Origin: Paraburkholderia youngii | GTDB lineage: Bacteria; Pseudomonadota; Gammaproteobacteria; Burkholderiales; Burkholderiaceae | Reading direction: 5' to 3' | Assembly: GCF_013366925.1 (NCBI RefSeq) | Contig: NZ_JAALDK010000001.1 | Location: forward strand, 1,929,089-1,993,088 | DNA: 64,000 bases | In this document: in pieces, positions 1 to 7,824 of the stretch | Position numbering within the stretch: position 1 is the stretch's first letter | How the letters are laid out: the number at the start of each line of letters is the position of its first letter | Notes under the pieces: model-generated | The model's database searches: none | Told to the model about the DNA's origin: nothing | What the model saw: only the letters and a program-made list of their open reading frames with translations | Made by a program: the position numbers and the translations under genes

Positions 1-192
1 GATGCGGAAGCGACCGGTTTTGGGATCCCAGAAGGCAGAAGCGGAGACCATACCCGCGTAGCCTTCATTGAACGCGTGGTATGCGAGTCGGCCGCCGCTG
101 TGCGGGATACCGACACGGACGAGCAGGCCTTCGTCCACATGAGCGTTGCGCTGGTGAACCGGCATGCCGGGTTCAGCTGCTTCAAGGTACAT
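1..192 (-). CDS. Hypothetical protein, N-terminal fragment (runs off left edge)
   Basis: The minus strand is open from an ATG at 192 to the window edge, giving 64 residues that begin MYLEAAEPGMPVHQRN and contain a glycine-rich stretch (IPHSGGRLAYHAFNEGYAG). I do not recognise the family. It lies about 75 bp downstream of the 175-residue gene at 268-795 on the same strand, so it is probably the third gene of the operon headed by the DndC-like gene now at 40,674-42,098. No signal peptide or membrane segment is visible in the part present. The C-terminus is outside the window, so length and domain content are unknown. Confidence 0.55.
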   Translation of the reverse strand, partial: MYLEAAEPGMPVHQRNAHVDEGLLVRVGIPHSGGRLAYHAFNEGYAGMVSASAFWDPKTGRFRI

Positions 193-267
193 AAGCTACT
201 CCAGATGGATGCGCGGAGCAGCCCCTTGCGAGGGCGTGCCCCGCAAGGGTGAATGAGATGAGACCGT

Positions 268-795
268 TCACGCGGCCATCGAGAAGAGATCGAGCTGCTG
301 CACTTCCTTGACCGCATGGCTAATCAGGTACTGATCCACTTCCGCCGGCGTCAGGTTCAGACGCTCGGCGAGGCGCGCGAAATACTGCCCGCGCACTGCC
401 ATCTCCTGATATCGCTGGGACTTCCCGGTAGGCAGTGTCAGGATCGTTTCGTTGAGCCAGAAACGCGCCGATTCGATCCCTGCATGGGCCTGCACGCGCG
501 CATACCGGTCGTAGTCAAACGAACAGGTTACGAACTCACAGGCTCTTTCGGCATCGACGTCGAGGTGGTCGCTTTGTTCGAAATACACAACGCGTTCGCC
601 AGCAGTCGTTTGCGCATAGGTGGACAAGCGACCCGGATGCCGGTAGCGATTCCACTGCTCGGCGCCAAAATCACGAAGCTGCCGTTCTATTGTGAAAATG
701 GACAGGCTTGAGGCCCAACAATCAATGGTTCGACAGATCAAGTCGCGTCCATTAGATTTTCGCCTAGATGGACAGTTTCCTTGCCGTCTGTCCAT
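268..795 (-). CDS. Hypothetical protein, putative partner of the DndC-like gene
   Basis: A 175-residue protein of unrecognised family. The start is chosen at ATG 795 because this codon lies inside the 9-bp repeat TGTCCATTT (789-797). The matching repeat at 40,667-40,675 overlaps the TAA stop of the DndC-like gene, so joining the flanks gives TAAATG. That is what a coupled gene pair looks like. The frame stays open to 885, but that extra part would come from the inserted island. The body is soluble and rich in aromatic and charged residues (FGAEQWNRYRHPGRLSTY, VTCSFDYDRYARVQ) and ends QQLDLFSMAA. There is no metal site or helix-turn-helix I can name. In the present arrangement it has lost its upstream neighbour and possibly its promoter. 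Confidence 0.6.
   Translation of the reverse strand: MDRRQGNCPSRRKSNGRDLICRTIDCWASSLSIFTIERQLRDFGAEQWNRYRHPGRLSTYAQTTAGERVVYFEQSDHLDVDAERACEFVTCSFDYDRYARVQAHAGIESARFWLNETILTLPTGKSQRYQEMAVRGQYFARLAERLNLTPAEVDQYLISHAVKEVQQLDLFSMAA
768..795. repeat. Inverted repeat at left island boundary (candidate recombinase core)
   Basis: ATGGACAG at 768-775 and CTGTCCAT at 788-795 are perfect 8-bp inverted arms around a 12-bp spacer. This is the layout expected for a tyrosine-recombinase core site. The right arm overlaps the TGTCCATTT copy shared with the other end of the island. The exact crossover point cannot be fixed from this one sequence. Confidence 0.45.
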
Positions 796-797
796 TT
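789..797 (+). repeat. Left boundary repeat TGTCCATTT (candidate attL core)
   Basis: TGTCCATTT here matches 40,667-40,675 in the same orientation, with a further copy at 40,641-40,649. The left copy holds the start codon of the 268-795 gene and the right copy abuts the stop of the DndC-like gene, which suggests one ancestral site split by insertion. An inverted copy (AAATGGACA) lies at 696-704. Just inside the island, CATTCCGC (798-805) and GCGGAATG (815-822) form another inverted repeat. Confidence 0.55.
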
Positions 798-929
798 CAT
801 TCCGCATGTCACGAGCGGAATGACAGTCGTCGACGACATCCGCCGGCAATACAGGTGTCATTGTGCCGCTCCCGCCTGCCGTCAATCGATCTTCTGAGCG
901 GTCGCTTTAGCCATCTGCGGACGCTCACG

Positions 930-2018
930 TCAATGGATCGAGCGGCTCAGGCGATACCATGCGCAACCGTCGGACCGAAGTTCCATCTCAGCTTCGCCGC
1001 GGTGCAACAGGTAATTCAGGTGTGCGATGCTCTCGCCGGTGGCCATGCCGAGCAAGCCCGGCTCCGCCGAGCTGATCGGACGTGAGAAAAGCTGCGGGAA
1101 TACATCCACTGCGCGCTTCGGCTGAACCAGAGCCTGCCTTAGCCGGTCGAGCGTCGCATGGTGGCTTCGTCTCAAATAGTCAAGGCGCTCGTGAAGTCCC
1201 CTGAACGGCTCGTTGTGTGCGGGCAGCACGACCACGTCGTCGGGGATCATTTTCTGCAGTTTGTCGAGGGATGCTAACCAGTCCTCCATCGGGTTGGCGT
1301 CCGGTTCGGTCGGGAAGACCGAGACATTGGATGAGATCCGCGGCAATACCTGGTCGCCGGAGATCAATAGTTTCGATTCGGCGCAGTAGAAGCATGCATG
1401 TTCCGGCGAGTGCCCATTGCCGGTTACAACACGCCAGGAATGCTCACCAATGTTCAGGGTCTCGCCGTCGCCAAGCCGACGGAAGCTATCCGGAAACGCG
1501 TGCACGAACTTGCCAAAGCCGCCGAAGCGCATCTTGTAGAGCTCGATCGCGTCGTCGTCCCAGCCCGCCTGCCGGTAGAAGCGCACGCCGTCGTCCGGTG
1601 CGGCTCGTCCGCTATCGGCGGCCAAGACCCGGCACATCAGATATTCCATGCGGGTCATCCAAAGCCGGCAGTCGAACTTCCGCGTGAGCCACCCTGCCAT
1701 GCCGATATGGTCCGGGTGCATGTGCGTGGCGAAGACGCGCGTCAGTCTTACTTGCGCCAAAGCACCGCCGTCGGCAAACAGTTTGTGCCAAGCCGCTGCC
1801 GTGTCGCTGGTTTGCAGGCCGGTATCGACGACTGCCCATCCGTTGCCGTCACGCAATGCCCATAGATTGATGTGGTTGAGCGCGAGCGGCATCGGCATGC
1901 GCAACCAGAGCACGCCCGGCGCAATTTCGCTGACCGTCCCGGCTGCGGGCGCTTCGCCACAAGGGTAGTGAAGAACGGGCTTATCGTCTCGAGGAGGAAT
2001 GAGAGTCTCGTCACTCAT
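930..2018 (-). CDS. MBL-fold metallo-hydrolase
   Basis: A 362-residue metallo-beta-lactamase-fold protein. The signature HMHPDH lies at residues 99-104, with further metal ligands likely in GHSPEH (about 203-207) and SGDQ (about 220), and a late His in LPAHNEPF. These are the conserved positions of dinuclear-metal hydrolases of the glyoxalase II/RNase Z type. The protein has no signal peptide, so it should act in the cytoplasm on a soluble ester or thioester. ATG at 2018 has GAGGAGGAATGAG-like purine sequence nearby. It is the last gene on the left of the island, downstream of sucCD on the same strand. A thioesterase or lactonase role in the catabolic pathway is inference from context; the fold call is firm. 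Confidence 0.8.
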   Translation of the reverse strand: MSDETLIPPRDDKPVLHYPCGEAPAAGTVSEIAPGVLWLRMPMPLALNHINLWALRDGNGWAVVDTGLQTSDTAAAWHKLFADGGALAQVRLTRVFATHMHPDHIGMAGWLTRKFDCRLWMTRMEYLMCRVLAADSGRAAPDDGVRFYRQAGWDDDAIELYKMRFGGFGKFVHAFPDSFRRLGDGETLNIGEHSWRVVTGNGHSPEHACFYCAESKLLISGDQVLPRISSNVSVFPTEPDANPMEDWLASLDKLQKMIPDDVVVLPAHNEPFRGLHERLDYLRRSHHATLDRLRQALVQPKRAVDVFPQLFSRPISSAEPGLLGMATGESIAHLNYLLHRGEAEMELRSDGCAWYRLSRSIH

Positions 2019-2216
2019 GGAATCGGACCGATTCGTTTAGCGCGAGCAATGTAGGCAGCCAAGTTCAGCGAGACGCCCGACAAGCCAAAGCACCACAGCA
2101 TTGGTGTCTTTAGGATCCACGGATCGGACGGTCGATCTTGTGCTCGGCGACTTTGGTTGCCTCGGCTGCACCACGCGCGGGTTCGTATTCTACATCCCTA
2201 TTGTTGCCGCTCCTGA

Positions 2217-3098
2217 TCAAATCAGCGACTTCAGCAGCCGCCCCATTTCGGACGGGTTCTTGGTGGTCTTGATGCCGCACTCTTCCATGATGTCCAGCTT
2301 GGCCTGCGCGGTATCGGCACCGCCCGAGATCAGCGCGCCGGCGTGGCCCATGCGCTTGCCCGGAGGCGCGGTCACACCAGCGATGAAGCAGACCACCGGC
2401 TTCTTCATGTTGCCCTTGATCCAGTAAGCCGCGTTGGCTTCGTCCGGCCCGCCGATCTCACCGATCATGACCACGGCGTCCGTTTCCGGATCGTCGTTGA
2501 ACATCTTCATGATGTCGATGTGCTTCAGACCGTTGATCGGGTCGCCGCCGATACCGACTGCCGACGATTGGCCCAGGCCCAGCGCGGTCAGCTGGCCCAC
2601 GGCTTCGTACGTCAGCGTGCCCGAGCGCGACACCACGCCGATGCGGGCCTTGCGGTGGATGTGGCCCGGCATGATGCCGATCTTGATTTCGTCCGGCGTG
2701 ATCAGGCCAGGGCAGTTCGGGCCCAGCAGCAGCGTCTTGCTGCCGGCCTTACGCATCTTGTCCTTGACCATCATCATGTCGCGCACGGGGATGCCTTCGG
2801 TGATGCAGATTGCCAGATCCAGGTCGGCTTCGACCGCTTCCCAGATTGCCGCAGCAGCGCCAGCCGGCGGAACGTAAATCACCGACACGGTCGCGCCCGT
2901 TTCAGCCTTGGCTTCAGCGACGCTTGCGTAGATGGGAATGCCTTCGAAATCTTCGCCGGCGCGCTTCGGGTTCACGCCCGCGACGTACGCTTCGCGGCCG
3001 TTTGCGTATTCACGGCAAGCACGCGTGTGGAACTGACCGGTCTTGCCGGTGATGCCCTGCGTGATGACCTTGGTGTCTTTGTTGATCAGAATCGACAT
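2217..3098 (-). CDS. sucD: Succinyl-CoA synthetase alpha subunit
   Basis: A 293-residue protein close to the usual SucD length. It has an N-terminal CoA-binding Rossmann domain (ITGKTGQFHTR) and the phosphohistidine region GHAGALISGG near residue 245. With SucC it interconverts succinate, CoA and ATP (or GTP) with succinyl-CoA and ADP plus phosphate. The start at 3098 (MSILINKDTK) is the standard family start, although the frame is open further upstream. It lies about 105 bp downstream of sucC on the same strand. A TCA-cycle gene pair inside a catabolic island is odd. It may handle succinate released by the ring-cleavage hydrolase, which is inference. Confidence 0.95.
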   Translation of the reverse strand: MSILINKDTKVITQGITGKTGQFHTRACREYANGREAYVAGVNPKRAGEDFEGIPIYASVAEAKAETGATVSVIYVPPAGAAAAIWEAVEADLDLAICITEGIPVRDMMMVKDKMRKAGSKTLLLGPNCPGLITPDEIKIGIMPGHIHRKARIGVVSRSGTLTYEAVGQLTALGLGQSSAVGIGGDPINGLKHIDIMKMFNDDPETDAVVMIGEIGGPDEANAAYWIKGNMKKPVVCFIAGVTAPPGKRMGHAGALISGGADTAQAKLDIMEECGIKTTKNPSEMGRLLKSLI

Positions 3099-3203
3099 GT
3101 ATTGACCTCTGTTCGTTTGGCGTCGCATTGCGTTGCCGCCGTGACGTGGCACGGACCGGGACGCCCAGGCGCCGCCATTCGGCATCCTTGATGCGATGCG
3201 CCC

Positions 3204-4370
3204 TTATTTGCCTGCGGCAGCAGCGACGACCTTCTGAGCCGCTTCTTCCATGCTGTCCGCCGAGATGATCGGCAGGCCGGAATCAGCGAGCATCTTCTTG
3301 CCCAGGTCTTCGTTCGTGCCCTTCATGCGGACCACGAGCGGCACCTTCAGCGACACGGCCTTCGACGCCGCGATCACGCCTTCCGCGATCACGTCGCAGC
3401 GCATGATGCCACCGAAGATGTTGACCAGAATCGCGGTCAGGTTCGGGTTCTTCAGCATGATCTTGAACGCTTCGGTGACCTTCTCAGTCGTCGCGCCACC
3501 GCCGACGTCGAGGAAGTTCGCCGGTTCGCCGCCGAACAGCTTGATGGTGTCCATCGTCGCCATGGCGAGGCCAGCACCGTTCACGAGGCAGCCGATGTTG
3601 CCGTCGAGCGAGATGTACGCGAGGTCGAACTTCGACGCTTCGATTTCAGCCGGATCTTCTTCGTCCAGATCGCGGTAAGCGACGATTTCCGGGTGACGGA
3701 ACAGCGCGTTCGAGTCGAAGTTGAACTTCGCGTCGAGCGCGATGACCTTGCCGTCGCCGGTCAGGATCAGCGGGTTGATTTCGGCGAGCGATGCGTCGGT
3801 TTCCCAGAATGCCTTGTACAGGCCTTGCAGGATCGCGCGAGCTTGCGGGATCGAAGCGTCGGGCACGCCGATCTTCTTCGCGAGGTCGTCCGCTTCCGAG
3901 TCCTTCAGGCCGGTCGACGGATCCACAGCAACCTTGTGGATCAGCTCAGGCGTCTTTTCCGCGACTTCTTCGACGTCCATGCCGCCTTCGCTCGACGCCA
4001 TCACGACGATCTTCTGCGAAACGCGATCGATCACGAGACCGACATACAGTTCCTTCTTGATGTCAGCGCCTTCTTCGATCAGCAGGCGGTTCACCTTCTG
4101 GCCTTCCGGACCGGTCTGGTGCGTGACGAGCTGCATGCCGAGGATCTGGTTCGAGTATTCGCGAACCTGTTCCAGCGACTTGGCGACCTTGACGCCGCCG
4201 CCCTTGCCACGGCCACCTGCGTGGATCTGAGCCTTGACGACCCACACCGGGCCGCCCAGCTCTTCCGCGGCCTTGACCGCATCATCCACCGAGAAGACCG
4301 GCTTGCCGCGCGGTACCGCGACGCCGAATTTCCGCAGGATTTCCTTACCCTGGTACTCGTGAATCTTCAT
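3204..4370 (-). CDS. sucC: Succinyl-CoA synthetase beta subunit
   Basis: A 388-residue protein of the expected length with an N-terminal ATP-grasp domain (starts [17 protein letters not shown]; glycine-rich [14 protein letters not shown] near residue 50) and a C-terminal CoA-ligase domain ([17 protein letters not shown]). It supplies nucleotide binding and part of the succinate/CoA site. The ATG at 4370 is unambiguous. It is upstream of sucD in the same direction, and the pair probably forms its own transcript because about 200 bp separate it from the oxidoreductase gene at 4570-5586. The sequence looks intact. Whether this is a second sucCD copy beside a housekeeping one cannot be judged from this window. 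Confidence 0.95.
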   Translation of the reverse strand: MKIHEYQGKEILRKFGVAVPRGKPVFSVDDAVKAAEELGGPVWVVKAQIHAGGRGKGGGVKVAKSLEQVREYSNQILGMQLVTHQTGPEGQKVNRLLIEEGADIKKELYVGLVIDRVSQKIVVMASSEGGMDVEEVAEKTPELIHKVAVDPSTGLKDSEADDLAKKIGVPDASIPQARAILQGLYKAFWETDASLAEINPLILTGDGKVIALDAKFNFDSNALFRHPEIVAYRDLDEEDPAEIEASKFDLAYISLDGNIGCLVNGAGLAMATMDTIKLFGGEPANFLDVGGGATTEKVTEAFKIMLKNPNLTAILVNIFGGIMRCDVIAEGVIAASKAVSLKVPLVVRMKGTNEDLGKKMLADSGLPIISADSMEEAAQKVVAAAAGK

Positions 4371-4569
4371 GCGTGATTCCCTTCAGTCTGAGAGTTCGAT
4401 TGAGTTGTGTCGATCGAAAATTGCGAGAGGCGTTTCCCTGTACAAGCCGCAACGGAGGCGAGACAACCGATTGGTGCACCAAGAGCGAACCACGTGAAGC
4501 CGGTGGTCGACAAAGCACCCATCTCGGCGCCAGCCCATTTTCATATGTCTGAGAACGGTAATGGAAATC

Positions 4570-5586
4570 CTATCGGGACGCCACGCGGATCATTACCTTG
4601 CCTTCATTAGCACCGCTGAAAAACAGCCTTAGAGATTCAGCCGCGTGCTCGAGCCCGTCCACCAAGTGCGCTCGATGCTTCAGCTTGCCTTCGGTGAACA
4701 AATCGAGGAGTACTTCGTCGAACTCGGCGTAACGATGTTCGAATTGCGAAACGACGAATCCTTCCATCCGCGCTTGTTTGACGAGCATGAGCGGAAGATT
4801 CTTGATTCCGTATGCTTCGCTCTCGGTAGCCAGGTCATACTGCGAGATTGCGCCACAGACCACAATGCGGCAACCAACAGCCATATTTTCCAAGACAGCG
4901 TCAAGCGTCGCCCCCCCGACGTTGTCGAAGTAAAGATCGATGCCGTCGGGACACTCGCGACGAAGCGCTGCATCGAGTGGCTCAGCCTTGTAGTCAATCG
5001 CACCATCGAGTCCCAACTCGTCGAGCAACCTGCGGCACTTAGCCTCACCGCCGGCAATGCCGATCACGCGGGCGCCAAATGCCTTGGCTATCTGCGCCGC
5101 CAGGGATCCCGTCGCGCCCGCTGCACCCGACACCACCACAGTGTCCGACGGACTGAGCGCGCCCACTTCGAGAAGACCCACCGCGGCCGCACGCCCGATG
5201 TGCGAAAAGATTGAAAGGTGCGTTTCCAGCGGAACGCCTGGTGGCAGCTCGATTTTCTCAAGCGCGTCGGGACGGGCAACCGAGAATTCTTCCCATCCCC
5301 ATAGTCCCTGCACGAGATCTCCTCGGGAGAAGCACACCGACCCCGACTGAACGACCTCACCCACGGCCATGCCAACCATCACGCTGCCTACTCCGAGTGC
5401 CGAATGGGAAGATGCAGGATCGAGCCTGAGCCAATTGCGACTACTCGGGTCCAAGCTCAGCAATAGCGTGCGCACGAGAACCTCTCCGCCCGCCTGACTC
5501 GGCCTCTCTCGCTCCTCAAGCTTCAGACAGCTAGGGTCATAGGCGCCTCGCGCCGGCTTGTGGACAATCCACGACTTTTGCTTCAT
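4570..5586 (-). CDS. NADP-dependent MDR-family oxidoreductase (CurA/LTB4-dehydrogenase type)
   Basis: A 338-residue zinc-free medium-chain dehydrogenase/reductase. The nucleotide-binding loop GAAGATGSLAAQIAK lies near residue 145, and the sequence SWIVHKPARG at the start and NVGGATLDAVLENM are typical of the YncB/CurA/leukotriene-B4-dehydrogenase group, which reduces alpha,beta-unsaturated ketones or acyl compounds with NADPH. The start at 5586 (MKQKSW) is preferred over an upstream ATG because GGAGAACG precedes it. The strand matches the catabolic operon. It could reduce a double bond in the side chain of the aromatic substrate or in a ring-cleavage intermediate, but this is inference. Its neighbours are sucC downstream and a small hypothetical gene upstream. 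Confidence 0.8.
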   Translation of the reverse strand: MKQKSWIVHKPARGAYDPSCLKLEERERPSQAGGEVLVRTLLLSLDPSSRNWLRLDPASSHSALGVGSVMVGMAVGEVVQSGSVCFSRGDLVQGLWGWEEFSVARPDALEKIELPPGVPLETHLSIFSHIGRAAAVGLLEVGALSPSDTVVVSGAAGATGSLAAQIAKAFGARVIGIAGGEAKCRRLLDELGLDGAIDYKAEPLDAALRRECPDGIDLYFDNVGGATLDAVLENMAVGCRIVVCGAISQYDLATESEAYGIKNLPLMLVKQARMEGFVVSQFEHRYAEFDEVLLDLFTEGKLKHRAHLVDGLEHAAESLRLFFSGANEGKVMIRVASR

Positions 5587-5672
5587 ACGTTCTCCATGCA
5601 CCGCTCGGTTCCGCGATCGCTATTCCGAAATTCTCAACAAATAGGCGAACAAGGACGCTGCCTTATCGCGAT

Positions 5673-6014
5673 TTAATGGGTGTGTCCGACGGGAGACCGC
5701 AGACATTCATCGTCGGATCGGAGGCACCGCGTCACGTCCTCGTTCACCCTCGACCGTCTCACATCGCCCGATGCTTCGTGCAACAGGCCAAGGCCGCGAT
5801 TTTCGGCGGCCCGTTTAGCCGCGCGTATGGCATCGTGAAAATTACTTTCGGCTGCAACTCGAACTCGATCAACGCTCACGACCCATTGATCGAACGCATA
5901 GCGCCACCGAACTCTGCGCTCTTCGAGAAGCACGCAAAACCAGCGCCAAATCGAAGCGTCCTCCGCATTGGCCGCGGCAGCCGCGTCAAGGCGGGCCTGC
6001 TGCATCGTATCCAT
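5673..6014 (-). CDS. Small hypothetical protein
   Basis: A 113-residue predicted protein with an acidic-aromatic middle (EDASIWRWFCVLLEERR) and a C-terminal part ending CLRSPVGHTH. From memory it resembles short uncharacterised proteins common in Burkholderia accessory DNA, but I cannot name a family. No signal peptide or membrane helix. The ribosome-binding site in front of ATG 6014 is weak. It lies in the gap between etfA and the MDR oxidoreductase gene, and the opposite strand is also open here, so the coding call is moderate. Confidence 0.4.
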   Translation of the reverse strand: MDTMQQARLDAAAAANAEDASIWRWFCVLLEERRVRWRYAFDQWVVSVDRVRVAAESNFHDAIRAAKRAAENRGLGLLHEASGDVRRSRVNEDVTRCLRSDDECLRSPVGHTH

Positions 6015-6060
6015 CGTTCTGTTCCGCCTTAGATAGTTCCGATGGCGATTTCGACGAACC

Positions 6061-6996
6061 TCAGTTGATCCGCTCAGTCAGTTCGGGCACGGCAACAAAC
6101 AGGTCGCCGACGAGCCCGTAGTCGGCCACGCTGAAGATGGGCGCCTCAGCATCCTTGTTGATTGCCACGATCACCTTCGAATCCTTCATCCCGGCCAAGT
6201 GCTGAATCGCACCCGAGATGCCCACCGCCACATACAGTTGCGGTGCGACGATTTTGCCAGTCTGGCCCACTTGGTAGTCGTTCGGCACATAGCCCGCATC
6301 CACGGCCGCGCGCGAGGCGCCCAGCGCCGCACCGAGCTTGTCGGCCAGCGGCTCGAGCACCTTGGTGTAGTTCTCGCCGCTCCCCAAGCCGCGGCCACCC
6401 GACACGATGATGTTCGCGCTCGTGAGCTCCGGGCGATCGAGCTTCGTCACGTCGCGGTTCACGAGCTGCGAAATGCCACGGTCACCTGCGGCTTCGATCT
6501 TGTCCACCGATGCGCTGCCGCCTTCGGCCGCTACCGCATCGAAGCCCGTCGCACGCACCGTGATGACCTTGATCGCGTCGCCCGATTGCACCGTGGCGAT
6601 GGCATTGCCCGCGTAGATCGGACGCTCGAACGTATCGGCGGACACCACAGCCGTGATTTCGCTGATCTGCGCCACATCCAGCCTGGCCGCCACGCGTGGG
6701 GCAATGTTCTTACCATAGGCCGTTGCCGCCGCCACGATGTGCGAGTAATCCTTCGCAATGTTCAGCACCGTGGCTTCGACGTTTTCCGCCAAGCCTTGGG
6801 CCAGATGCGGCGCATCGGCCAGCAGCACCTTCGCCACCCCCGCGATCTTGGCCGCTGCCTCGGCTGCGCCATGCGCATTGTGGCCGGCGACCAGCACGTG
6901 GACGTCGCCGCCAATCTTCTGTGCAGCAGCAACTGTGTTCAGCGTCGCGCCCTTGATCGACGCGTTGTCATGTTCCGCAATTACCAGAATCGTCAT
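6061..6996 (-). CDS. etfA: Electron transfer flavoprotein alpha subunit
   Basis: A 311-residue protein of normal EtfA length. The C-terminal FAD-binding domain is clear: GGRGLGSGENY, followed by GASRAAVDAGYVPNDYQVGQTGK and VGISGAIQHLAGM. With EtfB it takes electrons from acyl-CoA dehydrogenases and passes them to ETF:quinone oxidoreductase. The start at 6996 (MTILVIAEHDN) is the family start. It follows etfB with a short gap of about 23 bp, so the two are co-transcribed. In this island the likely electron donor is the acyl-CoA dehydrogenase encoded at 26,781-28,085. It is intact with no unusual residues noticed. Confidence 0.95.
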   Translation of the reverse strand: MTILVIAEHDNASIKGATLNTVAAAQKIGGDVHVLVAGHNAHGAAEAAAKIAGVAKVLLADAPHLAQGLAENVEATVLNIAKDYSHIVAAATAYGKNIAPRVAARLDVAQISEITAVVSADTFERPIYAGNAIATVQSGDAIKVITVRATGFDAVAAEGGSASVDKIEAAGDRGISQLVNRDVTKLDRPELTSANIIVSGGRGLGSGENYTKVLEPLADKLGAALGASRAAVDAGYVPNDYQVGQTGKIVAPQLYVAVGISGAIQHLAGMKDSKVIVAINKDAEAPIFSVADYGLVGDLFVAVPELTERIN

Positions 6997-7019
6997 TTCG
7001 TCTCGCTCCGCGCGTAATC

Positions 7020-7769
7020 TCACAGCACCTTGGCTTCGGTCTTCAGCTTCTCGACCAGCGTCAGCACGTCCGGCACGATCACGCCGGCGCTGCGCTTGGG
7101 CGGCTCGGCCACCTTCAGCGTCTTCAAACGCGGTGCCACATTCACGCCGAGGTCCTCGGGTTTAATCGTTTCCAACGGCTTCTTCTTCGCCTTCATGATG
7201 TTGGGCAGCGTCACGTAGCGGGGCTCGTTGAGGCGCAGATCCGTCGTCACCACGGCAGGCAGCGTCAACGTCAGCGTTTCCGCGCCGCCGTCCACTTCAC
7301 GCGCAACCGTGGCCTTGCCGCCTTCGACCGTCACCTTCGAGGCAAACGTCGCTTGCGGCAGATTGGCCAGCGCGGCGAGCATCTGGCCCGTTTGATTCGA
7401 ATCGTCGTCGATCGCCTGTTTGCCCAGGATCACGAGCTGCGGTTGCTCCTTATCGACGAGCGCTTTGAGCAGCTTGGCCACAGCCAGCGGCTGCAGATCT
7501 TCGTTCGACTCGACCAGGATCGCGCGATCGGCACCGATCGCCAGTGCCGTGCGCAGCGTCTCCTGGCATTGCGCCACACCGGCCGACACCGCCACCACTT
7601 CCGTAGCCACACCCGCTTCCCTCAGACGCACCGCCTCTTCCACGGCAATTTCGTCGAACGGGTTCATCGACATCTTCACATTCGCAATATCGACGCCCGC
7701 GCCGTCCGACTTGACCCGGACCTTGACGTTGTAGTCGACCACGCGTTTCACTGAAACCAACAATTTCAT
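7020..7769 (-). CDS. etfB: Electron transfer flavoprotein beta subunit
   Basis: A 249-residue protein starting [20 protein letters not shown], the standard EtfB start, with the AMP-binding region ([21 protein letters not shown]) near residue 120 and the recognition-loop region [12 protein letters not shown]. It forms a heterodimer with EtfA. The ATG at 7769 is preferred over an upstream GTG at 7778. It precedes etfA in the same direction. Upstream lies a weak terminator-like element for the chemoreceptor gene, so etfBA may have its own promoter. Presence of a dedicated ETF fits a pathway with its own acyl-CoA dehydrogenase. Confidence 0.95.
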   Translation of the reverse strand: MKLLVSVKRVVDYNVKVRVKSDGAGVDIANVKMSMNPFDEIAVEEAVRLREAGVATEVVAVSAGVAQCQETLRTALAIGADRAILVESNEDLQPLAVAKLLKALVDKEQPQLVILGKQAIDDDSNQTGQMLAALANLPQATFASKVTVEGGKATVAREVDGGAETLTLTLPAVVTTDLRLNEPRYVTLPNIMKAKKKPLETIKPEDLGVNVAPRLKTLKVAEPPKRSAGVIVPDVLTLVEKLKTEAKVL

Positions 7770-7787
7770 CTCAATCACCGTTCATTG

Positions 7788-7816
7788 AAAAATGCAAAAC
7801 CCTCCGAGGGCTCGGA
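7788..7816 (-). terminator. Putative terminator downstream of the chemoreceptor gene
   Basis: Read on the minus strand, TCCGA-GCCC-TCGGA (7803-7816) is followed by GGGTTTTGCATTTTT. The stem is short (5 bp), but the T-rich tail is in the right place, just after the stop of the gene at 7825. Confidence 0.4.
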
Positions 7817-7824
7817 ATTTCTTA

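Noticed and set aside
796..885. Upstream extension of the 268-795 gene to codon 885
   Set aside because: This part lies inside the presumed island. ATG 795 gives a clean TAA-ATG junction with the DndC-like gene when the island is removed.
2343..3191. Long plus-strand frame opposite sucD
   Set aside because: His/Arg/Asp-rich mirror of the sucD frame with no ribosome-binding site.
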